A DNA stretch of 64,000 bases from Symbiodinium microadriaticum (lineage: Eukaryota > Sar > Dinophyceae > Suessiales > Symbiodiniaceae). The translations under genes and the position numbers were made by a program. The notes under the pieces are model-generated. The model did no database searches, was not told where the DNA came from, and worked only from the letters and a program-made list of their open reading frames with translations. Of this stretch, positions 9,950 to 19,742 are shown in pieces. Where the stretch lies: positions 373,796-437,795 of the forward strand of contig LSRX01000057.1 of assembly GCA_001939145.1 (NCBI GenBank). Direction: 5' to 3'. Numbering within the stretch: the stretch's first letter is position 1; the number at the start of each line of letters is the position of its first letter.

Positions 9950-10380
9950 GAGCGTTTAGGGCTTTAGGAGCCAGGGCCTTTTGGGTGCAGGGTGTGGGCT
10001 TTGGCCGTAGGGTTTAGGGTTTGCAGGTTGAGGTTCGGTCAGTTTTTATGTTACGGGTTTAGGGTTTAGGGGTGTAGGGGTTTAGGGGTTTAGGGTGAGT
10101 TAGGGGTGTAGGGGTTTAGGGGTTTAGGGTGGGTTAGGGGTTCAGGGTTCAGGGGTTTAGAGTTTGGGGTTTAGGGGTTTAGGGTGGGTTAGGGGTTCAG
10201 GGTTTAGGGGTTTAGAGTTTGGGGTTTAGGGGTTTAGGGTGGGTTAGGGGTTCAGGGTTTAGGGGTTTAGAGTTTGGGGTTTAGGGGTTTAGGGTGGGTT
10301 AGGGGTTCAGGGTTTAGGGGTTTAGAGTTTGGGGTTTAGGGGTTTAGGGTGGGTTAGGGGTTTAGGGTTTAGGGGTTTGC
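9950..10380 (+). repeat. TTTAGGG array with 55-bp higher-order unit
   Basis: From about 10076 the variants are arranged in a 55-bp unit containing GGGTTAGGGGTTCAGGG and TTTAGAGTTTGGGG. The GGGTTAGGGG landmark recurs at 10131, 10186, 10241, 10296 and 10351. This arose by tandem duplication of a variant string, not by direct telomerase copying. Confidence 0.9.
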
Positions 10381-10548
10381 TAAGGATCACACGAAGGGAT
10401 GTCAACGCCAGCTGCTTGCATCATGTACAGATGGCTACAACGCCGTTGTAACTGGTTTAGGGTTTAGGGTGTAGACAACGATCATTAGCTATGCAATCTT
10501 TTCCGGTCATGTGTAAACCCTAAACCCTAAACTCCTAAACCCTAAGTA

Positions 10549-10580
10549 TGATGATGATGATGATGCTGATGATGATGATT
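10549..10580. repeat. (GAT)n microsatellite
   Basis: Imperfect GATGAT run in an intron-like position, ahead of the exon at 10634. Confidence 0.9.
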
Positions 10581-10633
10581 AATATTGCTACAAGTAGTAT
10601 TCATATTATATAATACCAGTTTCTTGCTGCCAG

Positions 10634-10675
10634 GCCGCGAGCAGCTCCGTCAACAGCACAAAGTCCCTGCTCGGC
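10634..10675 (+). CDS. Candidate exon (AASSSVNSTKSLLG)
   Basis: 42 nt between the acceptor tgctgccag and the donor GTGCCG, phase 0 at both ends, reading AASSSVNSTKSLLG. Splice-ready in frame with the exon at 9527. Ser-rich, less helical than its neighbours. Confidence 0.5.
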
Positions 10676-10734
10676 GTGCCGGCGTCTTAGCACGCTGTTT
10701 TGTAAGTCTCAATCACGGGCAGCATCGCCCTGAA

Positions 10735-10912
10735 CTCTAGACCTAAAAGCCCTAAAACCCGACACCCTAATTCCTAAACCCTCCACACTACACCCTGAAC
10801 CCTAAACCTTAATCCCAAAAGCCTAAACCCTCAAACCTTGACCCGGGACCCCCAATCGAAACAAGCTCTAAACCGTAATCCCAAAGCCTTAAGCCCTGAA
10901 CCCCAAACCCCC
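10735..10912 (-). repeat. Degenerate CCCTAAA region (C-rich on +)
   Basis: Variable C-rich units with many substitutions. No exon seen inside. Confidence 0.8.
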
Positions 10913-10982
10913 TGGGATTGGGGACGCAGCTGCGAAACTTGAAAGTTCAACACAACGGCAGTTGCCGAAACTAGTGTCTATA

Positions 10983-11030
10983 GGCTGGATACTGCCCCCA
11001 CTCAGTAACAGTTGAGTAATGTGCATAATT
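10983..11030. repeat. Dispersed repeat S, copy 1
   Basis: GGCTGGATACTGCCCCCACT followed by CAGTAACAGTTGAG recurs with few changes at 58840. No inverted ends seen. Confidence 0.65.
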
Positions 11031-11165
11031 TTAAACGCTGCGCGTCGTTCGCCTCGGCCCGGCCGTATGTTGGGAGGAAGACATGATGCCAGGTCTGGGG
11101 CTTTTGCTTTCGCAGGATATCGGGGTGCAGCGTCTGCGGGGTGAAGAGTGATAGGGTTTGTGCAT

Positions 11166-11208
11166 NNNNNNNNNNNNNNNNNNNNNNNNNNNNNNNNNNN
11201 NNNNNNNN
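11166..11208. other. Assembly gap (43 N)
   Basis: Unknown sequence, followed by a G-rich GGGGGAGG stretch. Confidence 1.
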
Positions 11209-11396
11209 GGGCGGGGGAGGGGGAGGGGAGGGGCGGTGCTCCCCTCCCACAGACAGCCCAGATCCATTGGAGGCGAAACTTCACCGCCGGACCTTGGGGC
11301 TCAATTAGGGGTTAGCACAGAGGGACCCCCGCCCCCACAATCGTGACTTTGAGGGGTGGGGTTAGTGGGGAGGGGATTAAGGGGCGGGGAATAGAG

Positions 11397-11446
11397 GGAA
11401 TCCGAATAGGAACCTCTGACCGCTTTGGCCGGGGCCGAGGCGAATA
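11397..11446. repeat. Dispersed GC-rich repeat P, copy 1
   Basis: About 50 bp from GGAATCCGAATAGGAACC to CCGAGGCGAATA, nearly identical to 44767 to 44818. Contains a short GGCCGGGGCC palindromic core. Confidence 0.7.
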
Positions 11447-11527
11447 TGGATATAATAAGGCCCTATAATAGACTGTTACTGTATCGGGGCATCATACAAA
11501 TGGTGTGATTGGGCCAGGTTGTCCCAG

Positions 11528-11606
11528 AACTTTGGCATCGCCTGCCCTTGGACTCACAAGAGTGCCTACAAAAGGGAAGTGGCTGGAGCAGCATGGGGCC
11601 CTCAAG
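11528..11606 (+). CDS. Candidate exon before a GTGAGC donor
   Basis: From ttgtcccag the frame reads NFGIACPWTHKSAYKREVAG and on to a consensus GTGAGC donor. It starts in phase 0, compatible with the exon at 10634, and ends in phase 1, compatible with one frame of the exon at 11715. The longest open frames of this part of the window cover this pair. Confidence 0.55.
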
Positions 11607-11714
11607 GTGAGCATGAAAATTTGGACAGGCGACCCGGGCCAGTGCTCTGGCAATTCAACCCGACTCTTCCCGACAACAGGGCTATCATTCAGCTCACAAC
11701 AGCACGTCGGTCAG

Positions 11715-11834
11715 AGAGAAGCCGACAAGATAAACTGGACCGAGATTGCTGTCTCCCTCAACAGACCCTTGGATGGTGGCTACTTGAAGATGATCTGCAA
11801 GAGGACAAGCTGGAGAAGAGCCTTAGGCAGAACT
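11715..11834 (+). CDS. Candidate 120-nt exon, two plausible frames
   Basis: Bounded by ggtcag and GTGAGG. In the frame that joins the preceding exon it contains WWLLEDDLQEDKLEKSLRQN, a charged helix like the other exons. In the frame 40 codons long with phase 0 ends it contains INWTEIAVSLNRPLDGGYLK, which loosely recalls a Myb/SANT helix-turn-helix (W, IA, L-x-R spacing). I favour the helical frame on splice phase but cannot exclude the other. Confidence 0.5.
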
Positions 11835-12122
11835 GTGAGGCAAGTGCCACATTTCACAGCATCAGATCACAGAGGACATGCCATTGGCAGGCTTGGCACA
11901 GACCTAGTACCCAGCCTATAGGGTTTTATTGGTTCTATAAATACAGTTCCCTCTAAAGGAATCCGTTTAGGGAACCTTGGGGGGCGCAGGGTTCTTGTTT
12001 GGGGTGGTTGTCAAAACCAGGATCCATGGTGGGCACGCAAACTAGGTGGTGCGGCATTCAGAGTGCCGCATGAGGAGTAGAGTTTATATAGAGTACGGCC
12101 CGATTTAGGGTTAAGGATTTAG

Positions 12123-12251
12123 ACAGTTACCGAAATGATCCATACATACTATCATTATGGATATTAGGCCTCCCAAATTCAAAACCATAGTAGGGATGGT
12201 CTTTGGGGACCAAAATCCGTAATAGTAGTGTATATGGACCCTCTGGGTTAC
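12123..12251. mobile_element. MITE-like family R, copy 1
   Basis: Diverged hairpin with AGTTACCGAAATGATCCATA at the left and TATGGACCCTCTGGGTTAC at the right. Confidence 0.5.
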
Positions 12252-12587
12252 AAGTCTTAATGCTTAAAGAGATCAGGGTCTCAAGGTTACTACAGCGGTC
12301 GGAGCATCTCGTCGTATTAATTTATAGTCACTCTATATGCTTTAGGGTTTCGAGTTTCGGTTTTAGGGACTGGAGTAGATCCGTTCTCAAAAATTTGGCC
12401 CTTTAAGTTTTGGGTGTCGGGGAGTAAGGGGTGTTCCGCAGTACGGGAATGATCGAAGATCACCCCAAACCCTACGCATGTTTTGGGGCTTGAGCTGTAG
12501 GAGCTTGGCCTCAGAGACCGGTATAGAACCTTTGAGAGGTTTTCCGAAAAGCGCAAAGGGCCCAAGAAGTATGAAGGGTCTCTTCTA

Positions 12588-12712
12588 TGGTTACCCAGAG
12601 GCTCCATACAGACTACCCTTATGGTATTGCGCCCCCAAAAGACCATCCTTATTATGGTTTTGGGGAGCCTCATTCCATAATAGTAGGGTATATGGAGCCT
12701 CTAGGCTACATA
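12588..12712. mobile_element. MITE-like family R, copy 2
   Basis: Ends GGTTACCCAGAGGCTCCATA and TATGGAGCCTCTAGGCTAC are inverted repeats, and inner arms carry ACCATCC/GGATGG-like pairs. Overlapping open frames of 67 to 121 codons are artefacts of this hairpin. Confidence 0.65.
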
Positions 12713-12794
12713 GGGTTGAGGGAAACTCGAGGCCATGCAAATATCACGCCTACGTCCCGGGAGCGAGTGTTGTTCTGCAACTGGCCCTAAACCC

Positions 12795-12883
12795 TACCTG
12801 GGGATCCCAAAACCTACCTTTCTTTATGGGTTCTACCCTCTAATTAAGGGGTCGTAACCTAGTAGGGTTTGGGGTCAAAGGTA
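12795..12883 (+). mobile_element. MITE-like family E, copy 1
   Basis: About 90 bp. Family consensus begins TACCTGGGGATCCAAAAACC, carries GGTTCTACCCTCTAATTAAG in the middle and ends GGGTTTGGGGTCACAGGTA. Eleven copies occur here in both orientations. Confidence 0.75.
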
Positions 12884-12959
12884 GATCCTAAACCCTAACT
12901 TTTCAACGCCAGAACAGGAGCCCAGAATCCTCACACCTTATTCCTGCGGTTGGTTCAGG

Positions 12960-13040
12960 ATGCCCCTAAACCCTAACACCCTATGAATTGAACTCCTGAA
13001 CGCCCAAGCCCTAAACCCCATAAACACTGAACCCTCAACC
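12960..13040 (-). repeat. CCCTAAA remnants (C-rich on +)
   Basis: Scattered CCCTAAAC units, followed at 13045 to 13095 by a G-rich run: the strand switches without a recognised exon between. Confidence 0.7.
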
Positions 13041-13164
13041 CTCTACGGTTTAGGGTTAAGCTTTATAGGGTTTAGGGTTTAGGGTTTAGGGTAGACCCCA
13101 ATCCCCGAAGCACATGAAACTCCATCAATGAGTCGCCCGAGAGCCTTGCTCCTTGTTTCTTCAG

Positions 13165-13219
13165 GAAGCGGCTGGACCTGAAACGGCTGTCTTCAGAGCT
13201 CACGTCCTCTACTCTCGAG
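13165..13219 (+). CDS. Candidate exon (KRLDLKRLSSELTSSTLE)
   Basis: Fine acceptor (ccttgtttcttcag) and a GTATCC donor bound 55 nt. With one leading base it reads KRLDLKRLSSELTSSTLE, a strongly amphipathic helix. The alternative frame EAAGPETAVFRAHVLYSR is also open. Confidence 0.55.
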
Positions 13220-13464
13220 GTATCCCGCCTGGCTTCGGGGTTTATTGGGGCGTTAGGGCTTTTGGTTTATGAGGGCTCTAAGTTTAGGGTTTATTTTTGG
13301 GGCTTTGGTGTTTAGGGCGGAGGGCTCATACTTTAATTTAGGGTTTGCATCGAGGGCCTACTCGGACTTTAGATAAACCAGGGGAATGGGGCGAACCCGG
13401 TCGAGTTACTCAGGCTCGGGCAACACAGTCTGACTCTGACTCTCGGCAGGTTCCCCCTCCCTCA

Positions 13465-13790
13465 CCTAAACCCTAAACCCTAAACCCCTAAACCCCCAAA
13501 CCCCAAACCCCAAACCCTAAACCCTAAACCTCCAAACCCTAACCCCCAAACCCCAAACCCTAAACCCCCGAACCCTAAACCCCCAAACCCCAAACCCCTA
13601 AACCCCCAAACCCTAAACCCTAAACCCTCAAACCCTAAGCCCTAAACCCTAAACCCCAAACCCTAAACCCCCAAACCCCAAACCCTAAACCCTAAACCCT
13701 AAACCCCCAAACCCTAAACCCTAAACCCCCAAACCTTAAACCCTAAACCCTAAACCCCCAAACCCCAAACCCCCAAACCCTAAGCCAAAG
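13465..13790 (-). repeat. CCCTAAA/CCCCAAA array (C-rich on +)
   Basis: About 325 bp in which CCCCAAA and CCCCCAAA variants are interspersed with CCCTAAA. One of the longest arrays in the window. Confidence 0.95.
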
Positions 13791-13844
13791 CCCTCAACTC
13801 TGAGCCCAAAGCCCCTGGCTCGAACCCCCGGGGCCTACTGGCAG

Positions 13845-13858
13845 CGATTCGGGGAGAA
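13845..13858 (+). CDS. Possible 14-nt micro-exon
   Basis: CGATTCGGGGAGAA lies between ctactggcag and GTATAAC, exactly where a long C-rich array gives way to a G-rich one. It is offered only because of that position. Confidence 0.25.
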
Positions 13859-13874
13859 GTATAACATCTAAGTG

Positions 13875-13960
13875 TAGGGTTTTGGGCTTAGGGCTTAGGA
13901 TTTAGGGTTTAGGGTTTAGGGTTTAGGATTTAGGGTTTAGGGTTTAGGGTTTAGGGTAGG
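13875..13960 (+). repeat. TTTAGGG array (G-rich on +)
   Basis: Nearly perfect heptamers. Confidence 0.95.
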
Positions 13961-14807
13961 TAACCTTTAACCTTTTTGGGGTTTATATACACCTTTAGTT
14001 CAAAAGCTATTTTTTTTGCTAAGGTACTCGGCCCCTAAGACATTGTATGGCTGTACCTAGCATCACCAAGCATAGTATGGCTGTACCGAACACCACCAAG
14101 GTGCCATAACCCGGGCAGCTATAGCTATGGACTCGTGTTTAGGTCGCAAGTGCAGCCACCAATTGGATATGAGTACCCCTAAACCCTAAACTCTAGTAGC
14201 CCGAGCCACCTATTGGATATAAGTACCCTAAACGCTAAACCCTATACCCTAGCAGCCCGAACCTGCAAGCAAGATCTGTTTTTGCCTCAGAGGCTTTCTC
14301 GAATCTTTGGAGTTTCAGTTTTCGTGACATCTTTCTAGACAGAGCTGCCCGCGGGTTCAGGGCTTAGGGTTAAGACAGATTTTGCCAAAGCTCCGGAAAA
14401 ATAGCTCAAGATTGAACCCTCTACTACGAAAAGAGACCTTTCTTAAGGTATCGATTCTTGAGATACTTGCAGGACCCCTTGAGATAAGTAGCTTGAGGTC
14501 GGGTGGGGAAGTCGGAGTGTCGGCGCGCAGCTGCCAGAGTTCCGCCTTAAGCCGAAAATTCCCTGGATCAGGGTTTTAGGACTTAAGGTTTAGGCCTTCA
14601 GCAATACTCCGCATGTACAAGTGTTGAGCAGATACTCAGGCAGAAAGACCTAAACCCTAGACTGTAAACCCTAAGCCCGAGACAGTATAAACCCTAGGTA
14701 AACCCCATTCCCGCAGATCTAACCCCAAACGGTGCCTTTCGAAGCCCATGTATAGGGCGGACTGGTGAGGGTCTAGTAAGGGTTTGCTGAATCCATCTGG
14801 GCGCGAG

Positions 14808-14855
14808 GAGATGGATAATCTGCAGAAGCGTCCGCATGCTCAGACTGTCGTCTCG
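14808..14855 (+). CDS. Candidate exon (EMDNLQKRPHAQTVVS)
   Basis: 48 nt after gcgcgag, reading EMDNLQKRPHAQTVVS up to GTTTTG, phase 0 at both ends. The acceptor is weak. Confidence 0.35.
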
Positions 14856-15004
14856 GTTTTGGTGTGCATGTGTCAGTGGAGGTTCGGGTCTCGAGGGTTT
14901 AGAGGGTTGCATCTGCATGGGCATGTACATGAATACATAATCTTTAAAAATAGGTGCCATATCTGGACAACAGGTACGATGCTGGTAGCAATACTGGCAA
15001 TAAG

Positions 15005-15099
15005 GGGGCCATAATAATTACAATAGGGTGTAGGGGGGTCCTTATTCTAGTTATAGTGTAGTAGACCCCAAACCCTATTCGAATTATGAAGGCCCCTAG
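15005..15099. mobile_element. MITE-like family J, copy 1
   Basis: Loose family with ends resembling GGCCATAATAATTA and TTATGAAGGCCCCTA, and an inner CCCAAACCCTATTCGAATTA. Ends are only partly paired. Confidence 0.5.
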
Positions 15100-15525
15100 A
15101 TTACATGGTCCTGCATGTACCTGTTTTGATAGACCGAACCACAAAGCGTAAGAAATGCCTGGTTCGGTTTTTGGGGCTAGGATACAGGTTTGGGCTTCTC
15201 GGCTGTTGGCATTCCGGGATTGGTCGGTGCAAAGGTTCAGGATTTGGCATGTCAACCCTAAGCCCCTAAACCCCTAAACCCTAAACCCTTGCGCTTCCTA
15301 TCGGGGGGCTCCGGTCCTTGTATGTTCTTCTTGCCGGAAGTGATGGCATTACGGTATCTGGGTGATATCAGGTTTGCTACACCCTAAACCTTATACATCC
15401 CTAAACGCTAAATATCCCTAAACCCCAAAGCCTAAACCCTATAGCGTAGGTTTATCCAACCCTAAAGGCTCAAGGTTTGGCTTTAGGAGGTGATGAGGAT
15501 CCTTGTTTCCTAAGGGCCCTTGCAG

Positions 15526-15569
15526 GAAGGATTCGCATCAGACTGCGAAAGCTGCAGTGCTCAAAGGAT
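15526..15569 (+). CDS. Candidate exon (KDSHQTAKAAVLKG)
   Basis: After ccttgcag, one base then KDSHQTAKAAVLKG, then a GTCTTT donor. The T-A-K-A-A-V-L core matches the pattern of the other helical exons. Confidence 0.45.
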
Positions 15570-16017
15570 GTCTTTGTCTTATAAACCTATTATAAACTAA
15601 ATCGCCCGATCCCCGAACCCACTTCACGGGCCAACTGCTGCTCGGCCTGATGTAGAGTATGGGCACAAATGCCCCAGCTAGAACTCACAACCCAAAAATA
15701 TTCGTTGAAAACCCTTGCCTAATCCCTTGTACCCACGAAAAGTTAATCTTAATAAGCTTAAGCTTGTAAAACTAATGTTGCATAGCATGTATATGTGCGC
15801 ATGCAAAAAAGAAGTGACAGCTTTTCCGAAGCACTTCCTCTTCTTCATCGTGAGCTCAGCTACAGCCGTGGGCATGCGTACTGGTGCGAACATGCTGGTC
15901 TCTGAATGTGGCGTTCAATGCGACCTCTCCTGAGAGACCCCAGTTCGCTGTTACGTGCATCAAAGGGGACTGAGCCTGGCGACGAGCGCTTTTCCAAATG
16001 AAGGAGCTCGTGGGCAG

Positions 16018-16175
16018 TGGCGGCGGCCCCGAGCGAGGATGGCGCAGGCTGCTGCGAGGACGGACGCTCCAGAAGCAATCGCCAAACCGGCCGCGGTGGT
16101 TCTGAAAACAAGGGCGGAGCAGGACCGCCGCCGGACCAGGCGCAGTTCCCGGCTATGCTGGAGGACATTTTCAAC
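16018..16175 (+). CDS. Possible exon, Gly/Pro/Ser-rich
   Basis: From gggcag a frame stays open through AAAPSEDGAGCCEDGRSRSN and later PPPDQAQFPAMLEDIF until the CCCTAAA array at 16176. There is no GT near the end, so the exon may stop at GTGGTT near 16092. The minus strand is also open for 104 codons here. Low-complexity and unassigned. Confidence 0.3.
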
Positions 16176-16275
16176 CCTAAACCCTAAACCCTAAACTTTA
16201 AAACCCTAAACCCTAAACCCAAAACTTTAAACCCCAGACCCAAAACCCTAAACCCTAAATCCAAAACCCAAAATC
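16176..16275 (-). repeat. CCCTAAA/CCCAAAA array
   Basis: C-rich telomere-like units with an A-rich CCCAAAAC variant. Confidence 0.9.
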
Positions 16276-16744
16276 AGCTGGGGAGGCTGTGATGGATGTT
16301 AGTTGATTTGGTTGTTTGACTCGCCTCCCCATACCATACCTCAGCCAATGTGGCATTCTGGATACCCCCCGGGCAGACGGAAAAGAGGTGTCAAAAAAAA
16401 AACCCTAAGCCCTTTTGGCCGCTCTTCCTGGCCCCCCTTGCGGTTGCTGGAGGGCCCATGCACCATGCCCTCGGAGTTTGGAAACACTTGCAGACGCATT
16501 CTGTGCGCCCGATAAAGCCTTCGGCTCAACAATCGACACCAAAAACCCAAAACCAGCATCCCCAAACCCTTTTAGGGCTTTAGGGTTGTAGGGTTTAGGG
16601 CTTTAGGGGTTTGGAGTGTAGGGTTCAAGGAGGGAGTGCACGCCCCTAAAGTCTAGACCCTAAAGCCTACACACACGCTAGAGTCCCCTAAACTTCGTTA
16701 AACTTTGCTGAAACCCTCATCCCTAGACACCCTAAACTCCGCAG

Positions 16745-16830
16745 ACACAGTACGAGGTCTCGACGACGGCTCCACGAAGCTGGCAGAGACCAAAAAGATC
16801 GTTGCGGACCACCAGAGCGAGGCTGGGCTA
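16745..16830 (+). CDS. Candidate exon, helical, 86 nt
   Basis: Acceptor ctccgcag; two bases then TVRGLDDG and STKLAETKKIVADHQSEAGL; donor GTCCTA. The LAETKKIVADHQSEA stretch is a typical amphipathic helix. C-rich repeat remnants precede it, and a TA microsatellite follows at 16879. Confidence 0.6.
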
Positions 16831-16878
16831 GTCCTATGTTTTAGGAGATTATGTTTTTTACACTTTTGGTGGTGGTTT

Positions 16879-16908
16879 AGGACATATATATATATATATA
16901 TGTATATA
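16879..16908. repeat. (TA)n microsatellite
   Basis: TATATA run. The open frames crossing it encode YIYIYI and are not genes. Confidence 0.95.
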
Positions 16909-17455
16909 GACCAACGTTCTTTGTAAGTTCCGACCTGACGAAGCTGACAATTTCGCAACACTGCTTAGTCACTGCTTCGCTTGATTCGCTTTTGACCGGC
17001 AGATATCCGTCAATACCTCTAGGGGTCGGAAAGAATATTAACGCTCTTCCTTGGCCCTCCTGAAGCATACATGTACTGTAATGTGCCTCGAAACCCTTTT
17101 CGAAATTTGAGGCCCGCATGTAGAAGGGTAATTTCCGAGTGTTCACAGGATGCTGGTCGTATACTTGGAAGATTGCGGTAGTTTACGATGTTGTGTGTGG
17201 TTTCCTGCCTATGCGCCTCTTGGTAATACGTCCGCTGAGCCTCCAATCAGATTGCGACTGTTGAAACTGCCGCCGCGCTCTCAGAGTCTGGGTTAAAACT
17301 GTCTTGACACATGTTGCAGAACCCGAAAGCATTCGAAAACCATGCCGCTTCCCCAAGCCCACTCCATCAAAGCCTAAAGCACTTCGGCAACCAAGCTCAC
17401 AGCCCCATAAACCCTAAACCCTCAACCCTAGTCCTTCAGCCTTCAACTCTGGAAG

Positions 17456-17488
17456 GTGTTAACAAGATGATTTTGTTATGCTTGCGAT
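17456..17488 (+). CDS. Weak candidate exon (VNKMILLCLR)
   Basis: Two bases then VNKMILLCLR between tctggaag and the telomeric donor GTTTAG. It sits at a switch from C-rich to G-rich repeat, but the acceptor is poor. Confidence 0.3.
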
Positions 17489-17935
17489 GTTTAGGGTTTA
17501 GGCTTCAGGGTTTAGGGTTTAGCGTATAGGGCAGCTGAGGCTTCAAGCCCAACCCCCCAGCAGCGAGTTCCCGGGACGATGTAAGTTCCCAAAGCCCTGC
17601 GACGCCCTAAGTCAATAAAACTCTACAAGCCTTGAGCCTAAAACCCTAAACCCTAAACCCAAAACTTTCCCTAAACCCAAAACCCCTAACTTTCCCTAAA
17701 CCCAAAACCCCTAACTTTCCCTAAACCCCCACTAGAGCCTCAACCCTACAAACCCCAGGCTTTCAATCCAAAGCTCCTTTTTTTCCCCATGCCCAAGTTG
17801 CGTATAGTGGTTTCTTATAGGGTTTAGGGTTTATAGGCCCTAAACCCTAAACCCTAAACCCTAAACATCTATAGGGCCTTAAACTCGGAACTACCAAACC
17901 CCAAGTCTCCAAAACCCGAACGTTCACGACCACCG

Positions 17936-18027
17936 CCCATAGGCCCCCAAGTAGTTCCTTTTTATGGTTTATATTTGGAATCCTATAAGGTAATCCCAAA
18001 AAGGAACTACTTAGGGGCCTATGGCTA
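17936..18027. mobile_element. MITE-like family A, copy 4
   Basis: Complete hairpin, CCCATAGGCCCCCAAGTAG to ACTTAGGGGCCTATGG. TATGGTTTATATTTGG loop. Confidence 0.8.
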
Positions 18028-18098
18028 TACATTCCCAACCCCCCACTCCGCCGTTCAATCACCAAGAAGCCTGAAGCCCTAAACCCCTAAAGGCTCAG

Positions 18099-18146
18099 AG
18101 GAAAGAGCTCGACGTCAAGCTCAAGCAAACTGCGGAGCTCTGCGAG
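18099..18146 (+). CDS. Candidate exon (RKELDVKLKQTAELCE)
   Basis: One of the cleanest exons: 48 nt, phase 0 at both ends, ggctcag acceptor, GTGCGG donor. RKELDVKLKQTAELCE has heptad-like hydrophobic spacing. CCCTAAA lies directly before it and TTTAGGG directly after. Confidence 0.65.
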
Positions 18147-18574
18147 GTGCGGTTTAGGGTTTAGGGTTTAGTTGTTTTTTGTTGTTTCTTCTGCTTCTTT
18201 GTTTTAGGGCCTAAGCCCTAAACTAAACCATACCTACAACCTCAAACTTCTGTGGTGTTTAACTTTCTCGAGGATTTGCGATTAAAGCTGGGATTTTCGG
18301 GTTTCACGCTTTAGCCCCAAACGCCAAACCTTCAGCGGGTGTCCGGGTCGAAAAAAAGAGAAACCCATGCAACAAACCTTCTAAAGCCCTACAGCCCTAA
18401 ACCCTAAACCTCGTCCCACTCTGAAACCACCACAAAAGACTAAGTCCCATCCCGGAAAGGTGCTTAGGACCAGTAGGGTTTAGGGGCTTAGGGAAGCCGA
18501 AAAACCTTGCAGAAGCGATCCGGAGTCCCTGCTTGGATGTTCGGTTTACTTGGAAGTCAAGTGTTGTTGTGCTT

Positions 18575-18695
18575 TACCCATAGGCTCCTTAGTAGTTCCT
18601 TTTTGGGCTTACCTTATAGGATTCTGAACCCTAAACCCTAAACCCTAAACCCTTATAAACCACAAAAAGGAACGACTTAGGGAGCCTACTGGGTA
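18575..18695. mobile_element. MITE-like family A, copy 5, with CCCTAAA in its loop
   Basis: Both arms are intact, but after GGATTCTGAA the loop has acquired about four CCCTAAA units, lengthening the element to 121 bp. Confidence 0.8.
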
Positions 18696-18857
18696 AACAT
18701 CTTTTAACTCACGTAGAAGCTGCGTCGTTGACATAGTGGGCTTCTACCCTAAGCCCTAGACCCTAAACGTAAAACCCCCTATCTAAACCCTAAACCTAAA
18801 CTTAAACCCTACTTGGTGACGACTACGGAACAGTTGAGTTTAACCCCGATACTCCAG

Positions 18858-18908
18858 GTGCCCTTGGAAACCCAAGGCCTGAAACAGTTGAGCCTGAACT
18901 CTAAATGA
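18858..18908 (+). CDS. Weak candidate terminal exon
   Basis: After actccag the frame reads VPLETQGLKQLSLNSK then TGA, directly before a G-rich tract. The other frames also stop here, so if real it would be the last exon of a gene. Confidence 0.3.
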   Translation: MPLETQGLKQLSLNSK

Positions 18909-19065
18909 GGGTTTAGGGCTTCGGGGGTTTAGGGGTTTAGGGTTTAGAGTTTAGGGGTTTTAGGGGTTTTAGGGTTTAGGGGTTTAGGGTTTTAGGGTTT
19001 TTAGGGTTTAGGGGTTTTAGGGTTTAGGGGTTTAGGGTTTAGGGGTTTAGGGGTTTAGGGGCCGA
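18905..19065 (+). repeat. TTTAGGG/TTTTAGGGG array (G-rich on +)
   Basis: Units vary in the number of T and G. Confidence 0.95.
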
Positions 19066-19111
19066 CCCACACACCCACAAACACACTTAAACGGTTTCAG
19101 TGCCCATGCAG

Positions 19112-19156
19112 GCCGCGAAGAGAAGCTGGGAGAAGATCACAGAGGACGGGCCCTAA
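19112..19156 (+). CDS. Candidate terminal exon (AAKRSWEKITEDGP)
   Basis: cccatgcag then AAKRSWEKITEDGP and TAA, seven bases before a family A element. Repeat strands are reversed relative to most exons (G-rich on the left, C-rich on the right). Confidence 0.35.
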   Translation, partial: AAKRSWEKITEDGP

Positions 19157-19162
19157 GCCCCA

Positions 19163-19256
19163 CCCATAGGCCCCTAAGTTGTTCCTTTTTGGGATTACTT
19201 ATTATGGGATTCTAAATATAAACCATAACAAGGAACTGCTTAGGGGCCTATGGGTA
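19163..19256. mobile_element. MITE-like family A, copy 6
   Basis: Complete hairpin with a GGGATTACTTATTATGGGAT loop. Confidence 0.8.
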
Positions 19257-19310
19257 AACCCGATTGGGGTCTGCCCCGGATTCCGGCGTGATCTCTTTCC
19301 AGTTTTGCAG

Positions 19311-19331
19311 GCTCTCGGGTTTGGACAGCCT
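19311..19331 (+). CDS. Weak candidate exon (ALGFGQP)
   Basis: Very good acceptor (ctctttccagttttgcag) followed by 21 nt, ALGFGQP, and GTGATT. Read on, the frame stops at TAG 19350. Confidence 0.3.
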
Positions 19332-19654
19332 GTGATTGGCTCGAGGGGCTAGGATCAGAGAGCCGGTTTTGCACCCAAGCCTTCATCCCCAATTAAACCA
19401 AAAACCCTAAACTGTAAACCCTTAAACTTAAACCCTGAACCCTACATCCCTAAACCCTACTTCCTATAATGATCCCAACACACCAATCCCTGAACCCCAA
19501 GCCCTAGCGTCGACTCGTGTTTGTTGAAAAGGAGCCCTTTGAGCAAAAAGTCAACCCTAAACCCTGACCCGAAGATCCCAATCTGCAAACCCCCAAACCC
19601 CGAAACCCTACCTTAACCCCAAACTACCTACCTGCCTTTTTAAGGACTTCCAAA

Positions 19655-19742
19655 CCCATAGGCTCCATAATAGTTCCTTTTTGTGGTTTATAGCTAGGAT
19701 CCTATAAGGTATTCCCAACAAGGAACTCCTTTGGAGCCTATA
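19655..19742. mobile_element. MITE-like family A, copy 7
   Basis: Variant arms CCCATAGGCTCCATAATAG and CCTTTGGAGCCTATA, resembling copies 8 and 9 and defining a subfamily. Confidence 0.75.

Noticed and set aside
12317..12843. Frames of 118 and 121 codons on opposite strands
   Set aside because: They are the two strands of the family R and E hairpins, which stay open by symmetry.
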